A stretch of 64,000 bases of DNA from Nitrosomonas supralitoralis (lineage in GTDB: Bacteria > Pseudomonadota > Gammaproteobacteria > Burkholderiales > Nitrosomonadaceae), in contig NZ_PXXU01000007.1 of the NCBI RefSeq assembly GCF_003011925.2, forward strand, positions 33,241-97,240, read 5' to 3'. Shown in pieces: positions 39,561 to 49,613 of this stretch; within the stretch, counting starts at the first letter, position 1; every line of letters begins with the position of its first letter. The translations under genes were made by a program, and so were the position numbers. Below the pieces are notes generated by a model. That model was not told where the DNA came from, did not search any database, and saw nothing but the letters and a program-made list of their open reading frames with translations.

Positions 39561-39967
39561 TATTTCATCACAAATTCAAGCTATTGGTGATTAATTTCTT
39601 TGCGCAAATGCGCTATCAGTGGCTTTCTGTTTAATTGAGTTCAACCATAAATTTTTATTCTATATGTTGTTGAATAATTGATTTTGAAATCACTTGGGTA
39701 CAGAATAACTTCGTTGAAACAAGATTTACTTCTTGAGTTCGGTAACAATGGTGATTGTTGCTTGATTTGTTGATGATTAGCCATTCATATGCTTGTTATG
39801 GTAAGGTGATAAGGCTGTTTTGCGGTAATTTCTGTATCACACAAAATGCATTATCTTTATCAAAATAAGTGATAGCTATTTCAGCAGCTTCATTGTGAGT
39901 CATTCAGCTCAGAAGTGGGCCTCAAGATTTTCGTTCTGTAATTAAACCAAGAAAGTGATTGGTATCC
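39561..39967. other. Intergenic region after tRNA-Arg
   Basis: I see no gene, integrase remnant or repeat of the tRNA end here. It presumably holds the promoter of the sucrose cluster, but no clear -35/-10 pair stands out. Confidence 0.4.
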
Positions 39968-40882
39968 ATGGCATCTATTGGGTCAGAAACAATAATATTG
40001 TTCGGTGAAGTTCTGGCAGACATATTCGATGACCGGAAAGTGTTCGGAGGCGCTCCGTTTAATGTCGCGCGTCACCTGCAAGCATTCGGGTTGCATCCGC
40101 TACTGATATCGCGCATCGGAAACGACGAACTGGGTTGCGAATTGCTTGCTCAGATAAAAGATATCGGCATGGATGATTGCGGTATACAGCTTGATGATTT
40201 ACATCCAACGGGGCAAGTAATAGTTCATATGGAAGAACGTGGTCATCGTTTTGAAATTTTGCCAGAGCAAGCTTATGATTATATTCAAGCAGATATATCG
40301 CATAGAATTATTTCGGCCTTGTGCCCGAAATTAATTTATTTTGGAACCTTGGCGCAGCGCAATGCAGTTTCCGCCCATGCTTTGGTTTCGTTACTGCACA
40401 GTAACAAGGCACCGCGATTACTGGATATCAATTTGCGTAAACCTTGGTATGACACACGCATATTAAAACACTCTTTGATGCACGCAAACCTGGTAAAAAT
40501 AAACCAAGAAGAACTGGATGTATTAGCGGTACTTTTCCGGTTACCCGGCATCAATGAAGTGCAAAAGGCAGCAGCGCTGATAAAGCACTTTGGTTTGGAT
40601 AGCATGTTGGTCACCTGTGGTGAAGAAGGGGCTTGGCAACTTGATATCGAAAACAAAGTGATAAATGTTGCTGGAGTGGTATCTTCACAGCCTCTGGTGG
40701 ATACAGTCGGTGCCGGTGATGGTTTTGCTTCTGTGTATTTACTTGGGCATTTGCGCAGATGGCCTGTCTCGCTTACCTTGTCGCGGGCAAACACCTTTGC
40801 CGCTGCTTTGTGCGAAATACGGGGAGCCATTCCTGATTCTCCTGATTTTTATAAACCGTTTATTGCGGATTGGAAGATATAA
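39968..40882 (+). CDS. PfkB-family fructokinase
   Basis: The predicted reaction is ATP-dependent phosphorylation of fructose. The roughly 304-residue protein has the N-terminal LFGEVLADIFDDRKVFGGAPFNVARHL, a sugar-binding GG motif typical of fructokinases. The catalytic PfkB signature DTVGAGDGFASVYLLG lies near the C-terminus. It is directly followed by a sucrose-phosphate synthase and then an amylosucrase, so fructose released from sucrose is the likely substrate. The ATG was preferred to a TTG 9 bp upstream; neither has a strong ribosome site. Confidence 0.88.
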   Translation: MASIGSETIILFGEVLADIFDDRKVFGGAPFNVARHLQAFGLHPLLISRIGNDELGCELLAQIKDIGMDDCGIQLDDLHPTGQVIVHMEERGHRFEILPEQAYDYIQADISHRIISALCPKLIYFGTLAQRNAVSAHALVSLLHSNKAPRLLDINLRKPWYDTRILKHSLMHANLVKINQEELDVLAVLFRLPGINEVQKAAALIKHFGLDSMLVTCGEEGAWQLDIENKVINVAGVVSSQPLVDTVGAGDGFASVYLLGHLRRWPVSLTLSRANTFAAALCEIRGAIPDSPDFYKPFIADWKI

Positions 40883-40884
40883 CG

Positions 40885-43044
40885 ATGGATTTGATTAATA
40901 ATGAGAATTCCTTGTATATTTTGATGATTAGTCCGCATGGATTAATCAGGGGAAATAACATGGAGTTGGGGCGTGATGCCGACACAGGTGGGCAAACCAC
41001 CTATGTTGTGGAACTAATGCGTGCTTTGGCACGTCATTGCGAAGTCGGGCAAGTTGATTTGTTGACAAGGCTGATTGAAGATCCCGCACTGTCATCGGAT
41101 TATTCCCAACCTATTGAGGAAATTGGGAATGGTGCGCGTATTCTGCGTTTACCTTTTGGTCCATCTCACTACGTGCGCAAGGAAATGTTGTGGCCCCATC
41201 TAGATCAGTTGGCTGATCGCAGTCTACATTTTTTGCGTCAACAAGGCCGATTGCCGGATCTGATTCACACGCATTACGCGGATGCGGGGTACGTAGGTCA
41301 ACAGCTATCGCAGCTTCTGGGCATACCGCAGGTACACACGGGTCACTCATTAGGGCGCCCGAAGCAATTACACTTACTGGCGAGCGGTCGAAAAAAACAG
41401 GCTATTGAGCGTCAATTCAATTTTGAGCGACGTATCATGGTTGAAGAGGATTTGTTGGTTAGTGCTGCTATGGTGATTACTAGCACCAGACAGGAAGTCA
41501 CCGAACAATACGGTATGTATCATAATAACGAAAGTGGTCGTTTTGTCGTGATTCCGCCAGGCACCGATATTGCTCGTTTTTCACCGCCAGGGCGCAGAAA
41601 AATCAATCCGCATGTTATGCATATGGTGGACAAATTTTTTTCTGATCCCGTCAAACCGATGATACTTGCAATCTGCCGTCCTGCCATTCATAAGAACTTA
41701 AAAGGGCTGGTTGATGCTTACGGAGGCAATCCAGAATTACAAGAGAAAGCCAATCTGGTGATCGTCGCTGGCAATCGTGACGATATACGTGAACTCGATG
41801 AAGCATCACAAAAAGTGCTGAGGGAATTGCTGCTGGACATTGATCATTATGATTTATGGGGCAAGGTCGCAATACCCAAGCATCATAACGCAGAAGATGT
41901 GCCGGAGTTGTATCGTTTTGCTGCACGTCGTCGTGGTGTATTCGTTAATCCGGCATTAACCGAGCCTTTCGGTTTGACCCTGATTGAAGCTGCTGCCAGT
42001 GGCCTGCCTTTTGTGGCTACGGAAGACGGTGGACCACGAGACATTGTGGCCAATTGCTGTAATGGTCTTCTGGTGAATCCACTTGACCCAGTCGCAATTG
42101 CCGACGCGATTAATAACGCATTATCGGATAAGCAACAATGGCGACTGTGGGCCAAGAATGGCGTGGTGGGCGTGCGTCGTCATTATAGTTGGGACGCTCA
42201 CGTAAGCAAGTATTTGAGGGAGGTGCGCAAGTTGCTGCGCCGTGATCGTAAACGTATGCGTCGTCAGATTGCATTTACCATGCAAAATGGCAAATCACCC
42301 ATGCCTTTGGCGCGTAAAGCGCTGATTAGCGATATAGACAACACCCTGATAGGCAATAAAGAAGGATTGGCGCAACTCATTGCTTGGTTGAAAGATCATG
42401 CAGGATCGATAGTTTTCGGTATAGCGACTGGGCGTTCTCTGGAAAGCGCGGTGAATGTACTCAAAAATGCGCGGGTTCCGATTCCCAATGTATTAATCAC
42501 TTCAGTTGGGAGTGAAATTAATTATAGCTATAGACTTCAACCGGATGTTGGCTGGGCGAATCGTATTGCGTACTTGTGGCGACGAGAGGCATTAGAGCAA
42601 GTATTGTCTGACATTCCTGGACTGACACTTCAACCTGCCGTGAATCAGCGTAAATTTAAGCTAAGTTATAACGTGGCATCGGAGAAAATGCCGTCGCTGG
42701 ACGACCTGTACCAGTTGCTGCGAGAACATCGTTTACATGCGCGACTTATCTACTCCCATGAGAAATTTCTTGATGTATTGCCTGTACGCGCTTCTAAAGG
42801 GCATGCCATCCGATATTTGGCCTACAAGTGGGGATTACCTCTGGAAAATTTTCTAGTTGTGGGTGACTCTGGTAATGACACGGAAATGCTGCTTGGTGAT
42901 ACGTTGGGTATAGTAGTGGGCAACCACGGTGTGGAGCTAGAGCCGCTGCGTGGTATGGAACGAATATATTTTGCTCATGGTCATCAGGCGAATGGTATTT
43001 TGGAGGGGCTGGCACACTATGGCTGGCGTATTACGGATAACTGA
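40885..43044 (+). CDS. Sucrose-phosphate synthase with C-terminal HAD (sucrose-phosphatase-like) domain
   Basis: The predicted function is synthesis of sucrose-6-phosphate from NDP-glucose and fructose-6-phosphate, with possible dephosphorylation by the same protein. The GT4 part (about 1-460) shows MELGRDADTGGQTTYVVEL, the basic-loop region and the E-x7-E stretch EPFGLTLIEAAASGLPFVATE. The HAD-IIB part (about 480-719) has the nucleophile motif ISDIDNTLIGN and motif IV VVGDSGNDTEML, so the phosphatase residues appear intact. GGAAGA lies before the ATG, 2 bp after the fructokinase stop. The separate sucrose phosphatase of plants is therefore probably built in. Confidence 0.92.
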   Translation: MDLINNENSLYILMISPHGLIRGNNMELGRDADTGGQTTYVVELMRALARHCEVGQVDLLTRLIEDPALSSDYSQPIEEIGNGARILRLPFGPSHYVRKEMLWPHLDQLADRSLHFLRQQGRLPDLIHTHYADAGYVGQQLSQLLGIPQVHTGHSLGRPKQLHLLASGRKKQAIERQFNFERRIMVEEDLLVSAAMVITSTRQEVTEQYGMYHNNESGRFVVIPPGTDIARFSPPGRRKINPHVMHMVDKFFSDPVKPMILAICRPAIHKNLKGLVDAYGGNPELQEKANLVIVAGNRDDIRELDEASQKVLRELLLDIDHYDLWGKVAIPKHHNAEDVPELYRFAARRRGVFVNPALTEPFGLTLIEAAASGLPFVATEDGGPRDIVANCCNGLLVNPLDPVAIADAINNALSDKQQWRLWAKNGVVGVRRHYSWDAHVSKYLREVRKLLRRDRKRMRRQIAFTMQNGKSPMPLARKALISDIDNTLIGNKEGLAQLIAWLKDHAGSIVFGIATGRSLESAVNVLKNARVPIPNVLITSVGSEINYSYRLQPDVGWANRIAYLWRREALEQVLSDIPGLTLQPAVNQRKFKLSYNVASEKMPSLDDLYQLLREHRLHARLIYSHEKFLDVLPVRASKGHAIRYLAYKWGLPLENFLVVGDSGNDTEMLLGDTLGIVVGNHGVELEPLRGMERIYFAHGHQANGILEGLAHYGWRITDN

Positions 43045-43067
43045 TAACTCTGGGTGTATAGAAAATC

Positions 43068-45020
43068 ATGTATGAACAAATTTCACATTCGCTGCTCAAT
43101 GATATTTTGGTTGAATTAAGGCAAAAATCAAAGCCGCAGAATTTGCAACTTTTTTATACTCGATTAGGTGCGAATTTCTATGCTATTTACTCGCTATTCC
43201 ATACGCTTTACGGGGATCGATCAGATTTCAAAGAACACATGCGGAATCTGGTAGAGACGCTTATGCGCCAATACGTCAATAGGTCCAGCCAACTCAAGAA
43301 AATTGACCTGGAACGAGAAAAAGAACACAACTGGTTTCTAAGCCAGAAATGGGTGGGCATGGCACTGTATTGCGATGGTTATGCAGATAATCTGGAGGGT
43401 ATGCTACCAAGACTCAGTTACCTGCAGGAATTGGGAGTTAACTTAGTGCATATTATGCCTATTTGTGACTGTCCTGAAGGCAAAAGTGATGGCGGCTACG
43501 CTGTAAGAGATTATCGTAAGATTGATAGTCGATTCGGTACTTTTAAGGATTTTGATAAATTAGCTGCCAGTATGAAGAAACGCGAAATGTTGTTGGTGCT
43601 CGATGTGGTCGTCAACCATACCTCTGACCAGCATGAGTGGGCAGAGAAAGCGCGCCAAGGCGATAAGACCTATCAGGATTACTACTTCATTTTTGATGAT
43701 CGATCAATTCCCGACATTTACGAAGAATCTATGCCTGAAGTGTTCCCGGAAACTGCACCCGGCAACTTCACATGGGATGAAAGAATGGGCAAATGGGTAA
43801 TGACCGTATTTAACCAATATCAATGGGACCTGAATTACCGGAATCCGACGGTTTTCATAGAAATGCTAGACATCATTTTGTTCTGGGCTAATCAAGGTGC
43901 TGATATTCTGCGGCTTGATGCTGTTGCATTCCTGTGGAAGAAAATGGGCAGCGCTTGCCAGAACGAGCGCGAAGCGCACCTGATTCTGCAACTAATGAAA
44001 GATTGCTGCCAAGTTACAGCACCAGGCGTATTGTTTATTGCAGAGGCCATTGTATCTCCGACCGAGATTATCAAATATTTCGGTGAAGATGCTATTAATG
44101 CAAAAGAGTGTGAAATCGCCTATAACGCAACCTTCATGGCGTTGCTGTGGGACGCAGTGGCGACAAAAAAAGCCATACTGCTTAATAAAGGTATTCAGAA
44201 TATTCCACAGAAACTTGAACGGGCCACCTGGCTTAATTACGTACGCAGCCATGATGATATTGGTTTAGGTTTCAGCGATGCCGATATCGTCGCTGCTGGA
44301 TATGAACCGCTATCGCACAGACGCTTCCTAGTTGATTATTTTACTGGAAATTTTGAAGGATCACTAGCAGCAGGGCTCGCTTTTGGAAGAAACATGGAGA
44401 CTGGCGATGCGCGAATTTCAGGATCTCTGGCTTCACTTGCGGGACTCAAGCGCGCGTTGGAGACTCATGACCTCAATGCGACGAATACGGCTATTAAAAT
44501 TATTCTTTTGTTACACGGGATGATCCTCTCGTTTGGCGGAATTCCGATGCTGTACTACGGAGATGCTATCGGGACACTAAATGATGATTCCTATCTTAAT
44601 GATGAGTCCAAAAACAACGACAATCGTTGGACACACCGTCCAAAAATGAATTGGGAAGATGCTATGCAAAGAACTCAGCCGGGAACAGTTCAATACAGCA
44701 TATTCAATGGGATAAAAAAAATGATTTCAGTGCGCAAGGAAATACCAGCTTTTGCGGATAGAAACAATCGCGAAGTACTGAATGTAGACAATCCTCATTT
44801 ATTTGTGTTTTCACGATTTGATCAATTTAATAGCAACTCACGAGTTCTGGTAGTTGGAAACTTCGATGATGAAGTGCAATTCCTAAAGCTGCCTCCACTC
44901 CAACAGATGGGTTTTTTTCAGTATGAATCCATTAAGGATTTATTAAGCGGAGAAACCTTACATGTGACAGATGAGAGTTTAATGTTTCCTGCGCGGTCAA
45001 TCTATTGGTTGCAAGCATAA
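43068..45020 (+). CDS. Amylosucrase (GH13 family)
   Basis: Amylosucrase transfers the glucosyl unit of sucrose onto an alpha-1,4-glucan and releases fructose. The 650-residue length is typical. The helical N-terminal domain precedes a barrel that opens VGMALYCDGYADNLEGMLPRL. Barrel motifs include VLDVVVNHTSDQHEW, the nucleophile segment ILRLDAVAFLWK, the acid/base segment LFIAEAIV and the stabiliser SHDDIGLGFSD. It is 23 bp downstream of the sucrose-phosphate synthase gene. A close alternative within the family is a sucrose hydrolase; the motifs alone do not decide. Confidence 0.92.
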   Translation: MYEQISHSLLNDILVELRQKSKPQNLQLFYTRLGANFYAIYSLFHTLYGDRSDFKEHMRNLVETLMRQYVNRSSQLKKIDLEREKEHNWFLSQKWVGMALYCDGYADNLEGMLPRLSYLQELGVNLVHIMPICDCPEGKSDGGYAVRDYRKIDSRFGTFKDFDKLAASMKKREMLLVLDVVVNHTSDQHEWAEKARQGDKTYQDYYFIFDDRSIPDIYEESMPEVFPETAPGNFTWDERMGKWVMTVFNQYQWDLNYRNPTVFIEMLDIILFWANQGADILRLDAVAFLWKKMGSACQNEREAHLILQLMKDCCQVTAPGVLFIAEAIVSPTEIIKYFGEDAINAKECEIAYNATFMALLWDAVATKKAILLNKGIQNIPQKLERATWLNYVRSHDDIGLGFSDADIVAAGYEPLSHRRFLVDYFTGNFEGSLAAGLAFGRNMETGDARISGSLASLAGLKRALETHDLNATNTAIKIILLLHGMILSFGGIPMLYYGDAIGTLNDDSYLNDESKNNDNRWTHRPKMNWEDAMQRTQPGTVQYSIFNGIKKMISVRKEIPAFADRNNREVLNVDNPHLFVFSRFDQFNSNSRVLVVGNFDDEVQFLKLPPLQQMGFFQYESIKDLLSGETLHVTDESLMFPARSIYWLQA

Positions 45021-45283
45021 TGAGGAATATAACCCAGATATTTTACCATCTGACCTAACCCGAATTGATATACCCCGGCTTGTGGTGATATTCATTAAGA
45101 GTCCAGATTTGGTTCGACCTTGATTTTTCATCAAGTAAAAGTTTTCAGGAGATACGTATTTACAACTTCTGCAAGGTATACTTACAAAAGTTCTAGCGAA
45201 CTGTTTATTGAGCGTAACGTTGATTCAAATTCCTTGCTGCGCACCTTGATCATTTGTGCCATTCGAAGTTAATACATAGTGAA

Positions 45284-45883
45284 ATGTTTACCGGAATTAT
45301 ACAAGCAGTGGGTGAAATTACTCAGATCCAACCCATCAGCGATGATAGCAATAATGGATTATCTTTAAGAATTTTTGCTGGGGAACTGGATCTGAGCGAT
45401 GTTAAAGTCGGCGATAGCATTGCTGTGAATGGTGTCTGTCTTACGATTACTTCTTTTTGTGTTAACCAATTTACAGTTGATGTTTCACAAGAAACATTAA
45501 GCTGTACCCAGGGGTTTAATCAGACCGGTATATGTGTCAACTTGGAAAAAGCGTTGCGTTTGTCGGATCGGTTGGGCGGCCACTTGGTCAGTGGTCATGT
45601 GGATGCGACGGGTATCGTAGTTAAATTTGAACCTGCTGGAGAGAGCTATGAATTGATCATTCGAGCGCCGGATTCAATATTACGATACCTGACACACAAA
45701 GGTTCGGTCACAGTAAATGGAGTTAGCCTGACAGTAAATCAAGTTGAAGGAAATGAATTTTCTGTCAATCTTATTCCGCATACTTTAGCGATGACTACTT
45801 TAAATGAATTGGTGCCTGGAATACGGGTTAATCTGGAAAGTGATATGTTGGCACGCTATGTAGCAGGGTTGCTAAACATCTAA
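45284..45883 (+). CDS. ribE: Riboflavin synthase alpha subunit
   Basis: This enzyme dismutates two 6,7-dimethyl-8-ribityllumazines to riboflavin. The roughly 200 residues contain two lumazine-binding repeats. The first starts MFTGIIQAVGEI with VGDSIAVNGVCLTIT; the second includes GHVDATGIV and GSVTVNGVSLTVNQV. The ATG of MFTGII was chosen as the universal N-terminus. It starts the ribE-ribBA-ribH-nusB-thiL-pgpA series. No FMN riboswitch can be recognised in the 260 bp upstream. Confidence 0.96.
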   Translation: MFTGIIQAVGEITQIQPISDDSNNGLSLRIFAGELDLSDVKVGDSIAVNGVCLTITSFCVNQFTVDVSQETLSCTQGFNQTGICVNLEKALRLSDRLGGHLVSGHVDATGIVVKFEPAGESYELIIRAPDSILRYLTHKGSVTVNGVSLTVNQVEGNEFSVNLIPHTLAMTTLNELVPGIRVNLESDMLARYVAGLLNI

Positions 45884-45898
45884 CGTAATTCGGGAAAA

Positions 45899-47005
45899 AT
45901 GGATATGAGTATCAGCGCGATTCAGGAAATTATTGCCGATCTAAAGCTGGGCAAAATGGTTATTCTGATTGATGAAGAAGATCGCGAAAATGAAGGTGAC
46001 CTGGTTCTTGCCGCTGATTTTGTAACACCGGAAGCCATCAATTTCATGGCTACCTATGGCCGTGGACTGATTTGCTTAACCTTAACCGAGGAAAGATGCC
46101 ATCAATTGGATCTGCCTTTGATGGTATCTTCTAATCGTGCGCCGTTAGGTACTAATTTTACCCTTTCCATCGAAGCAGCTAGTGGTGTCACTACGGGTAT
46201 TTCTGCGGCTGATCGTGCTCGAACCATTCAAGTAACTGTTAAAAAAGATGCGAAGCCAGAAGACATCGTGCAGCCAGGACATATTTTTCCACTGATGGCC
46301 CAGAAGGGCGGTGTGCTGATGCGTGCCGGGCATACCGAGGCAGGTTGCGACTTAGCCAAAATGGCAGGTTTGACTGCAGCCTCGGTAATCTGTGAGATTC
46401 TGAAAGAAGATGGTAGTATGGCACGGTTGCCCGATCTCGTAGCGTTTGCGCATAAACATCAACTTAAAATTGGCGCGATCGCGGATTTAATCGAATATCG
46501 CAATCAAACTGAAAGTTTGGTCACTCGTGTTGCTGAGCGTGCAATCCAAACTATGTATGGTGAATTTCAATTGGCGGCCTACCGCGATGAAATAACACAT
46601 ATGATCCACTTGGCTTTGGTCAAAGGCAAAATATATCCAGCAATTGAAACATTGGTGCGCGTGCACGAGCCATTGTCGGTGATTGATTTGTTGGATGTTC
46701 ATGACAGCACGCATTCCTGGAATATCCATGCTGCGATGAAATTGATCGCTGAAGCAGGGAGTGGTGTTATCGTACTATTGCATCGTAAAGAGACTTCGGC
46801 CAAACTGATCGAACGCATTGAATCACAGGAACCGTATTTTTCCAGCACGGTCAAGACAGATTTGCGCGATCATGGTATCGGCGCCCAAATCCTTAAGGAT
46901 CTTAGCGTAGGAAAAATGCGATTAATGGCAGCACCGAGAAAAATGCCCAGCGTGACAGGATTTGGACTGGAGGTGACGAGTTATGTGGAAACACACAAAC
47001 AATAA
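45899..47005 (+). CDS. ribBA: DHBP synthase with degenerate GTP cyclohydrolase II-like domain
   Basis: The N-terminal 200 residues form 3,4-dihydroxy-2-butanone-4-phosphate synthase with all key motifs ([17 protein letters not shown] and [10 protein letters not shown]). The C-terminal 165 residues follow the RibA fold (LVRVHEP...; [15 protein letters not shown]). The zinc-binding cysteines normally found in ECLTGD and the CDC segment are absent: the region reads [18 protein letters not shown]. The RibA half should therefore lack cyclohydrolase activity, and another GTP cyclohydrolase must supply the pathway. It lies 16 bp after ribE. Confidence 0.93.
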   Translation: MDMSISAIQEIIADLKLGKMVILIDEEDRENEGDLVLAADFVTPEAINFMATYGRGLICLTLTEERCHQLDLPLMVSSNRAPLGTNFTLSIEAASGVTTGISAADRARTIQVTVKKDAKPEDIVQPGHIFPLMAQKGGVLMRAGHTEAGCDLAKMAGLTAASVICEILKEDGSMARLPDLVAFAHKHQLKIGAIADLIEYRNQTESLVTRVAERAIQTMYGEFQLAAYRDEITHMIHLALVKGKIYPAIETLVRVHEPLSVIDLLDVHDSTHSWNIHAAMKLIAEAGSGVIVLLHRKETSAKLIERIESQEPYFSSTVKTDLRDHGIGAQILKDLSVGKMRLMAAPRKMPSVTGFGLEVTSYVETHKQ

Positions 47006-47065
47006 ATTTTAAATTTTGATTAAGCACTAAAAGTCACATCATTACTAATCATACAGGAGCCTGGT

Positions 47066-47548
47066 ATGCCGTACTATGACGATATTCTTGAATTTGAATC
47101 GAATCTGGATGGATCAGATTTACGCGTTGGTATTGTCATGAGCCGTTTCAATATAGATGTTGGGGAAGGACTGCTGAGCGCATGTACCGCAGAGCTTAAA
47201 AGAAATGGTATGCAGGATTCGAATATTCTTATCGTCACAGTACCAGGTGCGTTAGAAATTCCGCTCACGATGAAAAGAATGGCCATGTCCGATCAGTTTG
47301 ATGCACTGATTGCATTGGGCGCAGTGATACGTGGTGATACCTATCATTTCGAAGTGGTTGCCAACGAATCAGCGCGTGGCTTGCTCATGGTACAACTTGA
47401 AGCTGAAATTCCCATCGCCAATGGCATATTGACGACCGATAATGAAGATCAGGCTATTGCCCGGATGAGCACTAAAGGCATGGAAGTAGCCCAGGTCGCA
47501 CTGGAAGTGGCCAATTTGCATATCAAAATTGATGAAATCGATATATGA
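47066..47548 (+). CDS. ribH: 6,7-dimethyl-8-ribityllumazine synthase
   Basis: RibH condenses the RibA-derived pyrimidine and the RibB product to lumazine in a capsid-like assembly. The 160 residues include [53 protein letters not shown] (catalytic His) and [18 protein letters not shown] precedes the ATG. Its stop overlaps the nusB start by 4 bp. Confidence 0.97.
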   Translation: MPYYDDILEFESNLDGSDLRVGIVMSRFNIDVGEGLLSACTAELKRNGMQDSNILIVTVPGALEIPLTMKRMAMSDQFDALIALGAVIRGDTYHFEVVANESARGLLMVQLEAEIPIANGILTTDNEDQAIARMSTKGMEVAQVALEVANLHIKIDEIDI

Positions 47549-48045
47549 GCGGTACACTTCCCGATACAAACTCCCCCACAGATAAAAAAACGGAGAAATA
47601 TAAAAGCCGCCGTCGGATTGCGCGTGAATTTGTACTGCAGGGCATTTATCAATGGCGAACGGCGGGCGGCACAGCGAGTTCTATAGAGCAGCAGTTGCGT
47701 GAGTCCGATGAATTCCGATATGTCGACGAGAAGCATTTCGCCCATGTACTACAGGGCGCATTGCAAAACGTGGATGAATTGGAAAAAAATATCCGGCCTT
47801 GTTTGGATCGCCCACTCAATGAACTGAGTCCGGTAGAGTTTGCAATTTTGTTATTGAGCACGTTCGAGTTAATTCATCACCCGGAAATCCCTTATCGTGC
47901 CATTATCAATGAAGCAATTGAATTAGCCAGAACCTACGGTGGCAGTGACGGCCACAAATATGTTAACGGTGTGCTGGATAAACTGGCTATTCAATTACGT
48001 AGCGTCGAGATTCAAGCACAAAAGGCAACTAGAAACCGCGTGTAG
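47545..48045 (+). CDS. nusB: Transcription antitermination factor NusB
   Basis: NusB binds boxA RNA with S10 for rRNA antitermination. The 166 residues carry [15 protein letters not shown] at the N-terminus and the C-terminal [29 protein letters not shown] signature region. ATG-TGA overlap with ribH indicates coupling; thiL begins 10 bp downstream. Confidence 0.97.
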   Translation: MSGTLPDTNSPTDKKTEKYKSRRRIAREFVLQGIYQWRTAGGTASSIEQQLRESDEFRYVDEKHFAHVLQGALQNVDELEKNIRPCLDRPLNELSPVEFAILLLSTFELIHHPEIPYRAIINEAIELARTYGGSDGHKYVNGVLDKLAIQLRSVEIQAQKATRNRV

Positions 48046-48054
48046 TTTTCCAAC

Positions 48055-49026
48055 ATGTGTTCAGAATTCGATATTATCCACCGCTATTTCAAACGAACTG
48101 CAACTGGCGCAGTGCTGGGAATCGGTGATGATGCAGCACTCATTACATCCACAACAGGAATCGAATTGGCGATTTCAACGGATACGTTGGTGTGTGGTAA
48201 ACATTTCTTTCCAGATGCTGATCCTTACAAGCTCGGCCATAAGTCCCTGGCAGTTAATCTGTCTGATATGGCAGCAATGGGCGCTAAACCGCGATGGGCA
48301 TTGCTGACTCTAACAATACCGAATGATCTGGTAAATCAAAATACTGCTTGGATATCTAAATTCAGTGATGGTTTTTTTGCATTGGCTGATTCATACCAAA
48401 TCGAGTTGATCGGTGGAGATACTACCGCCGGACCATTGAATATCGGAATACAAATTATCGGTGAGATTGCAGCAGGCAAAGCATTGCGGCGGAGCGGCGC
48501 CAAGTTGGGCGATGATATTTGGATTTCCGGTCAAATAGGCGATGCGGCTTTGGCATTGCAGCATGAGTTGCGGAATTTCACTTTGAAATCCACTGAGATT
48601 GAGCAATGCCTGCCAGCGCTACTGACACCGACCGCTAGAGTAAAGCTTGGACAGCATTTAATTGGCCTGACACATAGTGCCATCGATATTTCCGATGGAT
48701 TAATGGCCGACTTGGGGCATATTTTAACAGCTTCCGAAAAAGCAGCTTATATTAATATAATTGATATACCGTGCTCCCCAGTATTAAAAAAATACCAGCA
48801 GCAATCAGTAGCAATGAATTGCCTGCTGGCGGGCGGTGATGATTACGAGCTATGTTTTACCGCTCCGAAAATAAATCGCCCGAAAATTGAAACGCTTGCA
48901 GCCGAATTGGCCATTCAGCTCACTCGTATCGGTGAGATCTATTCCGGTGAAGGCTTAATTGTGAAAGATGAACAGGGAAATACAATGACTTTTGACACCC
49001 AAGGATATGACCATTTCAGAAACTGA
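48055..49026 (+). CDS. thiL: Thiamine-monophosphate kinase
   Basis: ThiL makes thiamine diphosphate from thiamine monophosphate. The 323 residues show the ATP/Mg motifs IGDDAALI, FPDADPYKLGHKSLAVNLSD, GGDTTAG and the C-terminal ISDGLMADLGHIL, with GGDDYEL. It begins directly after nusB and overlaps pgpA. Confidence 0.96.
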   Translation: MCSEFDIIHRYFKRTATGAVLGIGDDAALITSTTGIELAISTDTLVCGKHFFPDADPYKLGHKSLAVNLSDMAAMGAKPRWALLTLTIPNDLVNQNTAWISKFSDGFFALADSYQIELIGGDTTAGPLNIGIQIIGEIAAGKALRRSGAKLGDDIWISGQIGDAALALQHELRNFTLKSTEIEQCLPALLTPTARVKLGQHLIGLTHSAIDISDGLMADLGHILTASEKAAYINIIDIPCSPVLKKYQQQSVAMNCLLAGGDDYELCFTAPKINRPKIETLAAELAIQLTRIGEIYSGEGLIVKDEQGNTMTFDTQGYDHFRN

Positions 49027-49555
49027 TATACACAATCCATCCAGTGCTTCACCACCACCATTCCGGCCGAATGTGGAATTTATTTACGGCCATCCTGCTT
49101 TTATGATTGCATTCTCGGGAGGAGCCGGATTAAGCCCTGTCGCGCCTGGGACGGTAGGAACATTGGTCGCTTTTCCATTATTTTCGTTATTCAATCATTA
49201 TCTCAGCCCTATTTATTTTTTGTTGCTGATTGATATTCTTTTTATCTTGGGCATTTGGGCGTGTGGTATCACCGGTAAAGCGCTGGGAGATCCTGATCAT
49301 GGAGGCATGGTATGGGATGAAACCGTGGCATTTCTTTTGGTACTGTATTTCATCCCGGAACACTGGGCTTGGCAATTGTCTGCATTTGCATTGTTTCGTC
49401 TGTTCGATATCGTAAAACCTCAGCCCATTCGTTATTACGATAATCACTTGAAAGGCGGGTTCGGTGTCATGTTTGACGATTTATTAGCCGCGTTTTTTAC
49501 TCTATTATGCTTGGCTGGGTGGAAGGTCTGGGTGTTATCTGACGGTTATTTTTGA
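49007..49555 (+). CDS. pgpA: Phosphatidylglycerophosphatase A
   Basis: PgpA dephosphorylates phosphatidylglycerol phosphate in the inner membrane. Hydrophobic segments and family motifs are present: SGGAGLSPVAPGTVGTL, DPDHGGMVWDE (catalytic acidic cluster), FRLFDIVKPQPIRYYD and GGFGVMFDDLLAA. The ATG used here overlaps the thiL 3' end by 20 bp; a TTG 15 bp upstream is the alternative. It ends the riboflavin-nusB-thiL operon. Confidence 0.95.
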   Translation: MTISETDIHNPSSASPPPFRPNVEFIYGHPAFMIAFSGGAGLSPVAPGTVGTLVAFPLFSLFNHYLSPIYFLLLIDILFILGIWACGITGKALGDPDHGGMVWDETVAFLLVLYFIPEHWAWQLSAFALFRLFDIVKPQPIRYYDNHLKGGFGVMFDDLLAAFFTLLCLAGWKVWVLSDGYF

Positions 49556-49613
49556 CCTTGTTAATTTTTGAATCTCACGATCATTCGAGCCAATCATTCA
49601 AAATTGGAACCCG

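Noticed and set aside
45021..45283. Possible FMN riboswitch upstream of ribE
   Set aside because: The conserved RFN-element segments could not be found in this stretch.
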